Origin: Vitis vinifera
Lineage: Eukaryota; Streptophyta; Magnoliopsida; Vitales; Vitaceae
Reading direction: 5' to 3'
Length of the DNA stretch: 64,000 bases
Assembly: GCF_030704535.1 (NCBI RefSeq)
Contig: NC_081822.1
Location: forward strand, 36,460,001 to 36,524,000
Shown here: piece by piece, positions 24,340 to 35,746 of the stretch
How positions within the stretch are numbered: the stretch's first letter is position 1
Layout: every line of letters starts with the position of its first letter
Notes under the pieces: model-generated
The model's database searches: none
What the model saw: the letters and a program-made list of their open reading frames with translations, nothing else
What the model was told of the DNA's origin: nothing
Position numbers and translations under genes: made by a program

Positions 24340-25890
24340 AATTTTTTTTTTTTGGCTCAAATTAAAAAGAAAAAAAGAAAAAAAAAATGGTTTATGTTTT
24401 TAAATCAAATTGAACCAACCAAAATGAAGTAAATTGAATTAAATTTATTAAACCAAACCAAATTAATTAGATCAATTTCTCATTAAGTTTAATTAATTTA
24501 GCCTTGATGCATGAAAACCATTTAAATCAGCTTAGTTTGATTTAAATCAAACTAATTGAACAATGTATATATTAGACATAGTGTAATAAGCTTTAAGAAA
24601 ATTTGCAACATTTTTTATGATATTGAAAAACCATTTTTGAATATGCAAAAATTAATTTTCTAATTCAAAAAATATTTTTGATTGAAAGTATTTTTCTTTT
24701 AAAGAATTTGTTTTGAAAACATGTTGGCTTTAAAATAAATTATATTCCTAAAAACAACCATTTCTTATATTTTAGTTTTCAAATAAAATAAAATTTTATT
24801 AATTTATATTTTAAAAAACCATACTAAAAACTTACGCTATGCATGATAATTATTTTTTAAAACAATTTTTCATTATTTCTAACAAAAAAAAAAACATATT
24901 TGATAACCAGAAAATATAACAAGTTTTTTATTATTAAAAAAAAATATATGAGATCTATTTGATAACTATTTTTGAAAACAATCTATTTCTAAAAAAAATA
25001 CGTTTAATAATAAAAAACTATTTTTTGTTTTTAAATAAAGTGTTTTGGGAATATCTTTTAATTGTTTTTAGAGGGTTATTTTAAAAAACAATTATAGAAA
25101 TATGTAAGATATTTAAAAATAAAACATTAGATATAAAAATTATTTTTAAAACATTAAAAACAAGTTTAAAACATTTTAAGTTCTGAAACATGTTTTTTAT
25201 TTTTTACAAAATATTATTGTTTTGAAAAATTATTTTTTAGAAACAATTATCAAATATGGTCATAATATTTCAACAATCTTCTAATTGTTATAAGTTATTT
25301 TCATTTTTTTGTAATTATTTTAAAAAATAATTATACATTATATAAATGTTATTTTTAGAACACATACCATTCCTCGAAAACTTTTTTTTTATTTTTTATT
25401 TATTGTTATGAAACTAATTTTCCTAATTTTTTGTTTTGAAAATAAGGAAAAGTGTATTTAAAAACAAAAAATAATTTTTATCAATATCACTTTATTTTTC
25501 AGAACAACAAGTGAAAACAATTGAAAGCATTTAAAAATACCATTCCTCGAAAACTTTTTTATTTTTTATTTTTTATTTATTGTTATGAAACTAATTTTCC
25601 TAATTTTTTGTTTTGAAAATAAGGAAAAGTGTATTTAAAAACAGTTGTCACTTGTTATACAGGGTCACTTTCCCTTAACGAAAATTCTATCTTTTGAAAA
25701 TTGTTATAGAAAAAGTTGTCTAAAAACATAAATTACGTAAGGGTTATGATTTCCATTACGCAATCTATACATCATGATTCATGTAATGCATTTTTTGACT
25801 TTTAGCTAGCCAAAGCAGGGCCCATTTCAGTTAAACTTTCAGTTGTCCAGTTACAAACTCGGAGCTCAAAGCGCCGTAGCAGTTCTGAAG
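24340..25890. other. AT-rich spacer upstream of the PPR gene
   Basis: No gene is seen. It has runs of 'aaacaattatcaaatatggtc'-like sequence similar to 57590-58030 (probably a dispersed repeat) and a ~100-bp tandem duplication (25368-25460 and 25539-25640). Confidence 0.5.
25368..25643 (+). repeat. ~100-bp direct duplication
   Basis: 'accattcctcgaaaactttt' through 'ggaaaagtgtatttaaaaac' occurs twice almost identically, about 165 bp apart start to start. Confidence 0.8.
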
Positions 25891-25901
25891 AACTCAAGAA
25901 C

Positions 25902-27491
25902 ATGGCTCCTCCCCAAAATCAACTCAATCTGAACAACTCTGTCCTAGCCCTCCTTGAAAGATGCATTCATCTCAATCATCTCAAGCAGCTCCAAGCCTTT
26001 CTCATCACTCTCGGCCATGCCCAGACTCATTTCTACGCCTTCAAGCTCCTCCGCTTCTGCACTCTAGCCCTCTCCAATCTCTCCTACGCTCGCTTCATCT
26101 TCGACCACGTCGAATCCCCCAATGTCTACCTCTACACTGCAATGATCACTGCTTATGCTTCTCATTCTGATCACACTTCAGCCCTTCTTTTGTACCGCAA
26201 CATGGTTCGTCGCCGTCGGCCTTGGCCCAACCATTTTATCTACCCTCATGTCTTGAAGTCGTGCACCCAGGTCGTGGGGCCGGGGAGTGCGAGAATGGTG
26301 CATTGTCAGGTGCTGAGGTCGGGTTTTGAACAATACCCAGTTGTGCAAACAGCTCTTCTTGATGCCTACTTGAGGTTTTGGTCTGATGTGGAAAGTGCGC
26401 GTCTCTTGTTTGATGAAATGACTGAGAGGAATGTTGTGTCTTGGACAGCTATGATTTCTGGGTACACGAGGCTTGGACAGATTGGGAATGCTGTATTGTT
26501 GTTTGAGGAAATGCCCGAGAGGGATGTGCCGTCTTGGAACGCTTTGATTGCTGGTTACACACAGAATGGGTTGTTCATGGAGGCGTTATCACTTTTCAGG
26601 AGAATGATTGCCGTTGAGGCGGGAGCTTGGGGTCAAGGAAATAGGCCAAATCAGGTTACTGCTGTGTGCTCACTCTCAGCTTGTGGTCACACTGGTATGC
26701 TCCGGCTTGGTAAATGGATACATGGTTATGTTTACAGAAATGGGCTTGGTTTGGATTCATTTGTATCTAATGCTCTGGTGGATATGTATGGGAAATGTGG
26801 ATGTTTGAAAGAGGCAAGAAGGGTTTTTGATAGGACATTGGAGAGAAGCTTGACATCATGGAATTCCATGATCAATTGTCTCGCCCTCCATGGGCAAAGT
26901 CAGAATGCAATAAGTGTGTTTGAGGAGATGATGACATGTGGAAGTGGTGTAAAACCTGATGAAGTTACATTTATTGGCTTGTTGAATGCCTGTACCCATG
27001 GGGGTTTGGTTGAAAAAGGTTGGCTTTATTTTGAGCTGATGACTCAAAATTATGGGATAGAACCTCAGATTGAGCATTATGGTTGCTTGGTAGATCTTCT
27101 TGGTCGTGCAGGTCAGTTTGAAGAAGCTATGGAGGTTGTAAGGGGAATGAGAATTGAACCTGATGAGGTTATTTGGGGCTCTTTGCTTAATGGATGTAAG
27201 ATTCATGGCCACACAGATTTGGCTGAATTTTCCATTAAAAAATTGATTGATATGGATCCAAATAATGGTGGTTATGGTATAATGTTGGCAAATATATATG
27301 GGGAGCTAGGCAAGTGGGATGAGGTTCGGAAGGTTCGGAAGGTGTTGAAGGAGCAGAATGCCCACAAGACCCCTGGTTGCAGTTGGATTGAAATTGACAA
27401 CCAAGTTCATCAATTCTATTCTGTTGATAAAACACATCCTAGAACGGAGGAGATATACAATACATTGGAGAGTCTGATTAGTCTGTACTAG
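25902..27491 (+). CDS. Pentatricopeptide repeat protein, PLS class, E-type (At1g33350-like)
   Basis: Single-exon gene of 529 residues. PPR proteins bind organellar RNA one base per repeat and act in editing, splicing or stability; PLS-E proteins are usually editing factors. The N-terminus (HLNHLKQLQAFLITLGHAQT, then HFYAFKLLRFCTLA) is the usual start of PLS proteins, and the repeats are tandem 31-36-residue units with the signatures NVVSWTAMISGYTR, DVPSWNALIAGYTQNG and SNALVDMYGKCG. The C-terminus has E/E+ motifs (GYGIMLANIYGELGKWDEV, TPGCSWIEIDNQVHQF, then HPRTEEIYNTLESL) but no DYW deaminase domain. The overall text resembles Arabidopsis At1g33350. The ATG is the first in frame after an upstream AT-rich promoter. 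The last ~95 codons are duplicated at 39883-40165. Confidence 0.93.
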   Translation: MAPPQNQLNLNNSVLALLERCIHLNHLKQLQAFLITLGHAQTHFYAFKLLRFCTLALSNLSYARFIFDHVESPNVYLYTAMITAYASHSDHTSALLLYRNMVRRRRPWPNHFIYPHVLKSCTQVVGPGSARMVHCQVLRSGFEQYPVVQTALLDAYLRFWSDVESARLLFDEMTERNVVSWTAMISGYTRLGQIGNAVLLFEEMPERDVPSWNALIAGYTQNGLFMEALSLFRRMIAVEAGAWGQGNRPNQVTAVCSLSACGHTGMLRLGKWIHGYVYRNGLGLDSFVSNALVDMYGKCGCLKEARRVFDRTLERSLTSWNSMINCLALHGQSQNAISVFEEMMTCGSGVKPDEVTFIGLLNACTHGGLVEKGWLYFELMTQNYGIEPQIEHYGCLVDLLGRAGQFEEAMEVVRGMRIEPDEVIWGSLLNGCKIHGHTDLAEFSIKKLIDMDPNNGGYGIMLANIYGELGKWDEVRKVRKVLKEQNAHKTPGCSWIEIDNQVHQFYSVDKTHPRTEEIYNTLESLISLY

Positions 27492-29598
27492 CTTAGAGGT
27501 GCTGGGGTTTTTCCCACAATTATAAAAACGGTTTAAAAAATAAAATTTTGAGTTTACAGGAGTTCAAATTTGATTCCTAATTCTCAAACTACATGTTTCA
27601 CATGCCTACAGCACTATTCTGCTTTGGAGGGTAACCCTCTCAAGTCCTTATGGAAGTGGTTGATGAGGGGCCAAGGTTTTCTTTCTTATTCTATTTTTCA
27701 TGTTTAAACTTCTTCTTGAACAAGAGAAAAGAGTTGAGGGATGAAGGATTAAAGCGGTGCTGAAGCCAGGTCTGCTGTGGCTCTAAATCCACAATGCTTG
27801 TTTTTGCATCATTCCTGCTCATTCTTGGGGCTTTTGCTACCATCGTATTCGGTAAGAATCTTCTGACTCTTCTTGTTTTTGTTACCCCATTTGGTGACAT
27901 TGCCTCCTCTTTCTATCCAAGAGTTGGCATCTCATTTCCTTGAATCATCTGTTGTCATTCAATGAAGAAAACTTTATGTTATCTATTTATTTTGACATTG
28001 TGGAGATTTATTGGAGTTGTTGGTTTTATCCCTTAAAAAATTTAAGAGTTTTTCATGTAAATCTGAGTTTGCTTTCTTCTTTTTTTTTTTTTAGTCATCT
28101 TGGCTTTTATTATTGATGTTTTATTGTCATTATCACTTCTGGACTTCTATTTGACTCCACAAGAAGACGGTAAAGATATAGGAGCTTCCTAATCCCCTAT
28201 CTTACTCCTCATCCTCTCTTTTGATTCATGCAGTGAACTCCAGTTTGAAGCCAAAGATGAGTTTGGAATGGTTGAAACTGGGTTCATCAATTAAGCTCTT
28301 TATAGCCATTCTCCACAAGGAATTTGATGGAGGAAGGTGAGAGTATGTGGCAGACAAGTAAGTCTGGGTTTCTCAGGTACAGCTCTAAGCTCTCAATTCC
28401 CATTTGTGTGAGTTCTTAAATTATTTTCAAAGTTTCTATGCTTGTTGATCTCATCTTTTCATCTGTTCATCTGATCATCTTTCTTTCTATATTATTTCCC
28501 AATTTCCTGGTATGACTAGATGTCTGTATTGTATTTCTCTCTCTATATAAAAAAAGATTAAGTGGTAATAATCTGGAACCAACAAATAATAATGTATCAG
28601 TTTGATATTTTTTTCTCTCAAGAATTCCAACTCTCTCTCCCTCCCTCCCCTGGCATATGTGTGTAGGGTTTTGGAATTCAGTTGTCATATTAAACTTCAA
28701 ATTTGTCTTAGTTTCTTTTCTGTACAACTCAATCAACTGGGTTGCAAGTCTGTTGAGGAATCTGCCTTTGTTATATGCATTCATGTTTGCTTAAACTTTT
28801 GGTGCTGAGTTGGATGGGGGAGAGAGGAGAAGAATCTTAATGTGATCAAACTTTTGAATAAGAAAACTGTTGGATTTTGAGTTTGTTCTTACTGTGATTA
28901 AACTTTCAAATGAGAAAACTGTTGGATTTTGAGTTTGTAGAGTGGGAGAATTTGGTGTTTATCATTTAATGATGTAACCTTAAAACCCATTTCTTAGAAA
29001 TTCTTCCTTCACACATCCAACCTTCAAGCTAATTTGGTCTACAATGATATTGAATAGTTTCTCTTCTTCATCTAGTGGGGAAAATCGTTCCTGTGTGATT
29101 CTTTTTTCTGGGTCCATGCAACATCCATTACAAAATATTTCTTAGTTAAGATACAGGTTCAGTGTTAAAGAAATACAGGGAAAATTATCTTTCCATTTTC
29201 TCTCCATGGTGCTCCTCCCTCCTTCTGTTCATATTTCTACTAACATCTTCAACCCCAATAATGAAAGATCTTATCAATTGGTCATCAGGATAGAAGTTAA
29301 AAGAGGGTATTGGATCTCTTCGTTATATGGAAATCAGATATCTTATGTCTGGAGTCATTCTCTTCACTTTTTCTTTTGCTAGTATTTCCTATCCTATTTA
29401 TTTCATCTTGGTTTTATGAACCTGAGGCTCCTATTAAGATTGAGGGAAAGCATCCACGTTTGTTACACCATCATTTTGGTGTCTATGAATCAAGGATGAG
29501 ATTATAATTTTCTAAGATGGCAAATTTTTTGTTACATTCAACTACAATGCTAAGCTTCTGACTATGAGAGATCAGTGCAGGGATGGATCATGTTGACC
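27492..29598. other. Non-coding part of duplication copy A
   Basis: No gene is supported. A short signal-peptide-like frame (MLVFASFLLILGAFATIVFG at ~27794, followed by gtaagaat) is damaged in copy B. Microsatellite-like CT runs occur near 28620. Confidence 0.4.
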
Positions 29599-29838
29599 TC
29601 ACTTCTCAACCTCCTCAACCCCCTGGGCTGGATTGACCCCATGAACTGCACACCAAAGAAGATGATGATTTTCTAATTGTTTGCATGTCAACATTTTCTG
29701 TGACCTTAAATTCTGATAGTTGAGCATCAATGAACACATCATATCAGTCAGTACTAGTTCTTTGGGTCTGTCATCCGACTGGTTGCCACCACCCTGCGCA
29801 ACCACAGCAGAAATAAGCTTTTCAATATCATCTGTAAT
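29599..29838 (-). pseudogene. Unidentified terminal exon fragment
   Basis: On the minus strand, after acceptor ctgcag, an open frame of about 80 codons reads ITDDIEKLISAVVAQGGGN, SDDRPKELVLTDMMCSLMLN and YQNLRSQKMLTCKQLEN before a stop. The same exon appears twice in copy B with substitutions and a premature stop (LRSQKMLEG then stop). The amino-acid texture looks genuinely coding, but I do not recognise the protein and no upstream exons are visible. Confidence 0.4.
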
Positions 29839-30149
29839 CTGCAGGTTCTTTCAGAAAACAAGCAGTTTCTGAAGGTTTTGTCAACTGCATGCAAAAGACT
29901 GGTTATGAGGTATCCTCTTTTCACTCTTTTTTTTTTCAGTCTATTTGGTTGTGGAGATCCATATGTAGAATATTCTCATGCAAGAGAATTTTGTGGAAAG
30001 ACAAAATAATATACAACTTCATGTTTACATTAACCGCCTTGGCAAAACACACTTTCACTCATCTGAGTCACGAGGAAGATCAAACCAAAAACTTATTCTC
30101 AGAGACAAAACAGAGCTTTCACACAGACAGCGTCTCTAAGCTCAAATCA

Positions 30150-30235
30150 AAGTTCTTGTTTGGATGTTTCACCCTTAAGCTAGGGGTTCTCTTCCTCATC
30201 TTCCTCCAGTAATGCTGACCACCTTGGGACTCTTG
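30150..30235 (-). pseudogene. Truncated 3' end of an ER sHSP gene
   Basis: Minus-strand sequence matches the last ~28 codons of the sHSP at 42713-43273: KSPKVVSIT, then a frameshift and stop after GG. The homology stops at ~30235, so the alpha-crystallin domain, signal peptide and promoter are absent. Confidence 0.75.
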
Positions 30236-30329
30236 AATAAAAGCAAATGTTTGTGAATCCACAAAAATATTCTTCAATTTTTGAAACAATGGCCTACATG
30301 AGTTCTACATAAAATCAATTATCAAATTA

Positions 30330-30500
30330 TGAAATTAAAATTTAATCATTAAAGTGAAAGCCAAAAGTAAAGGAACCGGAGAAAAAAAGTGGTGAGTCAA
30401 ATTTAATGTTTTAATGATCATAAAAATTTAAAAACCTAAATATAAAAGGAAATTATTTAAAAATTCATATATTTTCAAAATTTTCATTATTTATGGTTTT
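30330..30500. repeat. Dispersed repeat, copy 1 (with 35150-35345)
   Basis: 'taatcattaaagtgaaagcc' through 'attcatatattttcaaaatt' recurs in the same orientation at 35157-35310, with the F-box gene between the two. Confidence 0.7.
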
Positions 30501-30683
30501 GTCAGAAATAGAAAAAAGAGAAAAATCATTTCTTTATTGTCGCAAATTTTTTATATAAATTAACAAAAAAATATATTAATAGCTTGTTTATATTTTATTT
30601 TAAAATCATAGCAGTATGAAGAAAAAAATATAGAAAAACAAATGATTGGCAAAATAAATTATAAAACAATATAACCAATGTTT

Positions 30684-31991
30684 TTAATGAATTCTTCCGT
30701 TGAAGAAACGACAAGCATAAACAAATATATGACAATAATGGACATCTTCTTCTTTACAGCGTTGGATAGATTTTAAGTGAGCAGGGCACGGCGAAAACCA
30801 AAATGAGCACAACATCAGCCTGCGTGGCTGCATCATCTTGCGAGAATATGGATAAATTGGTGTAATAGTCCCATCAAGTAAACTGAAGACTCCCACATCG
30901 TATCGGTCGTCAGGTAAAGAATAGAATTCATGGTAATGTTCGCAAAAATATATAGAATTTGGCTGACAACTCGGAAAATCAGATGCAACGACAGAAATGG
31001 AATGATTATCTCCCAAAAATAAGGCAACATCGCCCAAGCTCTTAACCTCCGTCCATCTGGGATTCCCCAAAGAATATATTAACTTATAAATCACAAATCC
31101 CACCGTGGTCCTATCATCGTCGACGACCTTTATAACCCGGAAAAGATGTCCTTGAGGTGATTCTACTAAATATGTCTTATCCCTGTTAGTCCAGTGGAGT
31201 GTATCGGGTGGAGTAACCCTCTCCACTTTTAAAGTGCCACTCACATCACAGGATAAAAGCTGACCCTGTTGTTCTAATACATAGAATAACCCATCCTTAT
31301 AAACAATATCCTTTAAATTCCATGACTCTCTATCAATAAATATGGAGTCAGAATCAGTAGTCGTAAAAAAATTTAAATCATCACAATGATTTTTGTCAAT
31401 ATAACTCCAATGTGTATCACCAGATTTGATGAATGCTAGCCTATTTTGAGAACCATATATTACCATGAGTACATACTCATTCGGGTTCTCATCAGGATCG
31501 ACAGACAATACACATCTAAAAGGGATAAGGGCATGAAGTAAATAGTTGGAACCTGTTTCAAATACTAATCTTTGGAGGACAGGAAGATGAATGAATTTTC
31601 GAGAGTGTGGGTTGACGAGGATTACCTTAAAAGATGGATCAACCACAATCAACCAGCCATGAGAAGATCCCCGACACCTTGCTTCAGGTAGGCGTAAATA
31701 AAACTTGCAGCCACCTTTTTGTGTGACGTCATATAATAAAGCAGACCTCTCCCTGCTAGAATCTGAGGTAGGAACCATGAGCAATGGGAGCTGTTGGTGG
31801 TCAGAACAATGACGTTTATGGTTAGCTCGCACTTGCTCAAGTTTTTCACAAGATGCATTTCGCCATTCTGTACAAACCGCATTGAAACTCATACAGTCCG
31901 CCACAAACTCTAATTTATCTAAAATCGAATGGAAAACTTCCATGGGAAGTGATGCCCAATCTAAACTTGAATTCGAGGACAAAGCCGCCAT
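30684..31991 (-). CDS. F-box protein with KIB1-4 (DUF295) beta-propeller
   Basis: Single-exon gene of 435 residues. The N-terminal F-box (about residues 10-50: DWASLPMEVFHSILDKLEF, then CMSFNAVCTEWRNAS) would bind SKP1 in an SCF ubiquitin ligase; the rest is a DUF295/KIB1-4 beta-propeller that would select the substrate. Propeller signatures include the 'GSSHGWLIVVDPSFKVILVN' blade with 'PHSRKFIHLP', 'DIVYKDGLFYVLEQQGQLL' and the C-terminal PNSIYF block. Length and intronless structure are usual for this fast-evolving family. The ATG is the first after a TATA box about 100 bp upstream. The substrate is unknown. Confidence 0.88.
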   Translation of the reverse strand: MAALSSNSSLDWASLPMEVFHSILDKLEFVADCMSFNAVCTEWRNASCEKLEQVRANHKRHCSDHQQLPLLMVPTSDSSRERSALLYDVTQKGGCKFYLRLPEARCRGSSHGWLIVVDPSFKVILVNPHSRKFIHLPVLQRLVFETGSNYLLHALIPFRCVLSVDPDENPNEYVLMVIYGSQNRLAFIKSGDTHWSYIDKNHCDDLNFFTTTDSDSIFIDRESWNLKDIVYKDGLFYVLEQQGQLLSCDVSGTLKVERVTPPDTLHWTNRDKTYLVESPQGHLFRVIKVVDDDRTTVGFVIYKLIYSLGNPRWTEVKSLGDVALFLGDNHSISVVASDFPSCQPNSIYFCEHYHEFYSLPDDRYDVGVFSLLDGTITPIYPYSRKMMQPRRLMLCSFWFSPCPAHLKSIQRCKEEDVHYCHIFVYACRFFNGRIH

Positions 31992-32091
31992 TATAATGTA
32001 TACTATAGTACTAGTTGTGAGGTAATCTTCCGGGCAGAAGAAGATGATCCAAAAGAATTGGGTTTTTTAACATATGAGCAAAATCTAACGC

Positions 32092-32099
32092 ATATATAG
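32092..32099 (-). promoter_or_regulatory. Probable TATA box of the F-box gene
   Basis: 'catatatagg' on the plus strand (TATATA on both strands) lies about 100 bp upstream of the ATG at 31991, leaving room for a 60-75-nt leader. Confidence 0.45.
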
Positions 32100-32213
32100 G
32101 AATGAAGGGCAAAACCCTACTAGTTGTAATCCTACTAAGTTTGGAATGAAGGACAAAGCCCAATTCCTAATCCTATTAGGTTTAGGATAAAGGAGTAAAC
32201 CCTAATTCCAATC
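32100..32213 (-). repeat. Three ~43-bp tandem repeats in the F-box promoter
   Basis: Copies start at 32100, 32144 and 32186 with 'gaatgaaggrcaaarccc' then 'taatcctattaggtttrg'. They lie immediately upstream of the TATA box. Confidence 0.65.
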
Positions 32214-32221
32214 CATGGTGT

Positions 32222-32829
32222 ACTTAAGAATTTAGGAAAATAAAAAACAAAAATGGAAATTAAATTTTTTCCCCTTAAAAAATTATTGATTTAATTTTAA
32301 AATATTAAAAGATAATAATGATAATAATGATAATTACCAATTCAACTCAAATTTAAAATTAAATAAATAATATATCACACTTAATTTATTTGTTTCCTTT
32401 TTATTGTATCTTTATCCGCTTGTTTATTGGTTTAGAAGATAAAATGATTTTTTGAATTATATTTAAATAAAAGGTTATCTATATATATTATTTTTTTATA
32501 AAAAAATTAAATAATATATTCATATACTTAATATTTTATTGCCATATTTTTTAAAACCTTCCAATTTTTTTTTTCATATTTCTTTAATATATACTATTTT
32601 TTTAATTAAAAAATGGATTATTTATTTGCAAAATTAGATAATTTATTCTTTCTATCTACATTACACACACCGATGACACTTTCTCAATATATACATAGCA
32701 CGGAAAAAATTGGAACACAAAATCTACAAAGATGTTACTTGAAAAAAGAGGAACACAAAATCTACAAAGATGTTACTTGAAAAAAGAATATGAAATTATA
32801 AGAACCAGCAACCAATTGGTAGTTATCGG
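32222..32829. other. AT-rich spacer
   Basis: No gene is seen. A perfect ~41-bp tandem duplication ('ggaacacaaaatctacaaag' ...) occurs at about 32711-32788. Confidence 0.5.
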
Positions 32830-33927
32830 CAAGGATTGAAATATCGGTTTTTACGGGTATATCTCGGAAATATCGGAGAAATATCAGTGGATATTTTTTC
32901 ACAAATATCGATAGAGTGAAAATTATTTAAAATTAATAGGAATGCTTGAAAAAACTTCAAAAAATGATAAAATAAGTAAAAATACATATTTTAAAGTTAT
33001 CTTGTAAGTGTAATTGACATATATATAATTAAGAAGAAAAATATCATAAACAAAGATATATTGGTAAAAGAGATCGATGTGATTTCATTATATTGTTAGA
33101 TGAAGATGACCCAATTTGTTGAAGATAATATTTATTTAAAAAAATTTTAAATACTTTTATTAAAACATATTTTATTATATTTTAAATGAAAATTAAATTA
33201 ATTCATATGAATATTTTATTTGAGATTTAATTTTTAAAATTTTATTAAAAATATATAATAACAATAACTTTTTTTTAATTAATATTAATTTATTTAATAA
33301 TCAAAATAAAATTATATGGATAGAGGAAAATTGTTCTCATGATTTGTTTTTTTTTTTTTTTACCTCTACTAAATCTAAAAATTAAAAGGGCCACCCACTT
33401 CTGAAGTTGCCCTCCAGCCGAGAGAATTCCCCTTTTCTGAAGTTGCCCTCCAGCCGAGAGAGTTCCTAAAAAAGACCTATCTTCCTCTGCGACTCTCAAT
33501 CCTCGCAGGTACTAATCTAATCACGTTGATATTATTTTTTTTGCAACCCCCGTTTGATTCCCAAGAAAATCCATCCCCCATTCGATTTCCGGGAAAATTC
33601 ATCCTCGTTTGATTTCCGAGAAAATCCATTCAAAACCCCCAAAGAAAACCAAAAAATTTGCTTTTCTTTTGCTCCCTGTGTTTTCTGGATCTGTTTTAAG
33701 GGTCTCTTTGCTGTTGTGCCATTGGATTTAAATTTCACGAACCCTAAATCCACGATTTTTGAGCCAGATTTTGTATCTTGTACGCGGGCTGGACTGGTAG
33801 GAAATATCGGGAAATTTTTCGAAAAATCGGTAAAAATACCGAAATATCGGCGATATTTTCGGCGATTTTTTAAATTCTCCTCCGGTTGCTCCGCGCGTCA
33901 GATCCACATGCGATTTTTCAATCCCTG
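32830..33927. mobile_element. Non-autonomous element rich in 'atatcgg' motifs
   Basis: The left end caaggattgaaatatcgg is matched by the reverse complement of the right end, cagggattgaaaaatcg, giving ~17-bp imperfect terminal inverted repeats of hAT-like form (CA.GG). Both ends carry many 'aaatatcgg' words. The GC-richer interior (33380-33800) has 32-bp and ~25-bp tandem repeats and looks like a captured 5' UTR (see findings). I could not find a convincing 8-bp target duplication, so the boundaries are approximate. Confidence 0.5.
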
Positions 33928-35740
33928 ATGACAACCGACAATATCGGTATTTATCGAATTGGGAAAAATCTCGCAAAAAATCTGGAAATATCCGTTGAAG
34001 GATTTTCCCCAAATTTTTATCCTTGGTTTTTTCTAGTGAAGTTATAGAAATTTTTAGTATTTTTCTATATTTGTTGAAAATTATAATTTTTTTTAATATA
34101 ATCTAAAACATTTTTTTTAATGTTTTTTTAGTAATTTTCTTGTTTAATTGTATATATTGTGGTAGTCGATCAATATCTAAAATTATATAATTTTTTGAAT
34201 AATAATAAGTAGTACTAATCATATTACAATTTATATAAATGGTGAATATGATACATTATTTAATTACCTTGTCATGCTTTTGATAAAATTTCTTGATTCC
34301 CTCGTCACTTAGATCCCACTAGGTTTTAGAGTTTGAGTTTGATTAGAAATGTCGTCGAAGGGTAAGACCTCTTTTTCGATGGAGAAAAAAAAAAAGATTG
34401 AATTGTATGATTATTTCAAGGCTATTACACATTATAAAAGAAACACTATTTTTTTCTTAATTTTTATATATAAGTTTTCATTTTTAGAAAAAACAAAAAA
34501 AAAAAAAACTATATACAAATGAACTCTAAGATAATGGTTTTTGTCATCTACAATTAAACGAGAAGACTTGTTGGAGTGCGATATATATCTATATATGAAA
34601 TTTTCATTTTTAATGATAAAATTGAAAATTTTCATTTTTGATGATAAAAGTAATGGCATATGTTCCATTAGTTTCAATAATTATAAAATATTCGCATTTT
34701 TATGAGGAAAAAATAATAATAATTTTGAAGTAATTTTGAAAACTCAAAAAAATAATAAAAGAAAAAAAAAATCTATGGTACCCAATTGATATTTATTCAA
34801 CTTTTAGTCCAGCATAAATTATAAATTAGTGTACAACCATTAAAAAAATGATTATTGGCATTTTCTTAGCTATTTGAGGTGGGAGTATCTCTATTTGAAA
34901 TATTTTTAATGAAAATGTTTTTTAAGTATTTTTTTTTAAATATACTATAAATAATTTTTCAAGTTTTAAAAATATTTCTTAAATTTTATCAAATACTTTT
35001 TTTTTTCCTAAAGCATTTTTTAGGTAGGCTAACAGTGTTTTTTAAAAACATGGCCAACTTTAAGTCAATATCAAATATGTCTCTCATCATCTTAATATCA
35101 AATATGTCTCTCATCATCTTGCAACCTTTCTATTTAAATTTGCATAAAATTAAAATTTGATCATTAAAGTGAAAGCCAAAAAGCAAAGAAACTAGGAGAA
35201 AAAGAGTAGTGAACCAAATTTAAATTTAACGCTTTAATGATCATAAAAATTTAAAAACCTAAACATAAAAAGAAATTATTTAAAAATTCATATATTTTCA
35301 AAATTTTCATTATTTATGGCTTTGTCATAAATATAAAAAAGAGAATTTAAAAAAATTTAACAACCTATTTGAGTTTGTGATAACAAAATTGTTTTTAAAA
35401 ATTAATGTCACTCTTTGATTATTGTTGTTGAAAAACAATTTTTTAAAATAAAATAATAAGTTTAATAACTTTAAAAAATAATATTAGCAATTATTAATTT
35501 TAAATTATTATTTATTTTAATAAAATAAATCTATTTTTATGATATTTATAAAATATATAATTTCTGATTTTATTAAAATATTATTATTCATATTTTATTA
35601 AAAATTTAAAAATGATATTTTTAATAAAACTTGAATAAAATTTATTTTATATGATATAAATTAAATTTATAATTTTCTTTTTAAAAAATCAAAATAAAAA
35701 ATTATTTTTAAAAAACAACTTTTAAAAAAAAAATTATAAT
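33928..35740. other. AT-rich spacer, no gene
   Basis: Long AT-rich DNA. More 'aatatcgg' text at 33930-33990 suggests a neighbouring fragment of the element above. A 26-bp tandem duplication ('aatatcaaatatgtctctca') lies at 35071-35122. Confidence 0.5.
35150..35345. repeat. Dispersed repeat, copy 2
   Basis: Same-orientation match to 30330-30500. Confidence 0.7.
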
Positions 35741-35746
35741 AAAGAC

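Larger units (their letters stand above)
27208..30235 (+). repeat. Segmental duplication block, copy A
   Basis: From the 3' part of the PPR gene through ~2.6 kb of spacer to the last codons of an sHSP gene, this block matches 39883-42800 almost continuously. Examples are 'gttggatttttgagtttgtag'-like text at 28870 and 41265, and 'ttgagcatcaatgaacacatc' at 29719 and 42042. It ends at 'cttgggactcttga'. Confidence 0.85.

Noticed and set aside
27794..28290. Small secreted-protein gene with exon MLVFASFLLILGAFATIVFG
   Set aside because: The candidate exon is destroyed in copy B, downstream exons cannot be joined in a convincing frame, and no family is recognisable.
29889..30212. 107-codon open frame on plus strand
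   Set aside because: It is antisense to the truncated sHSP tail and duplicated spacer; copy B does not conserve it as a frame.
33554..33928. 124- and 94-codon overlapping frames on both strands
   Set aside because: They lie inside the 'atatcgg' element and are built from its tandem repeats and inverted ends.
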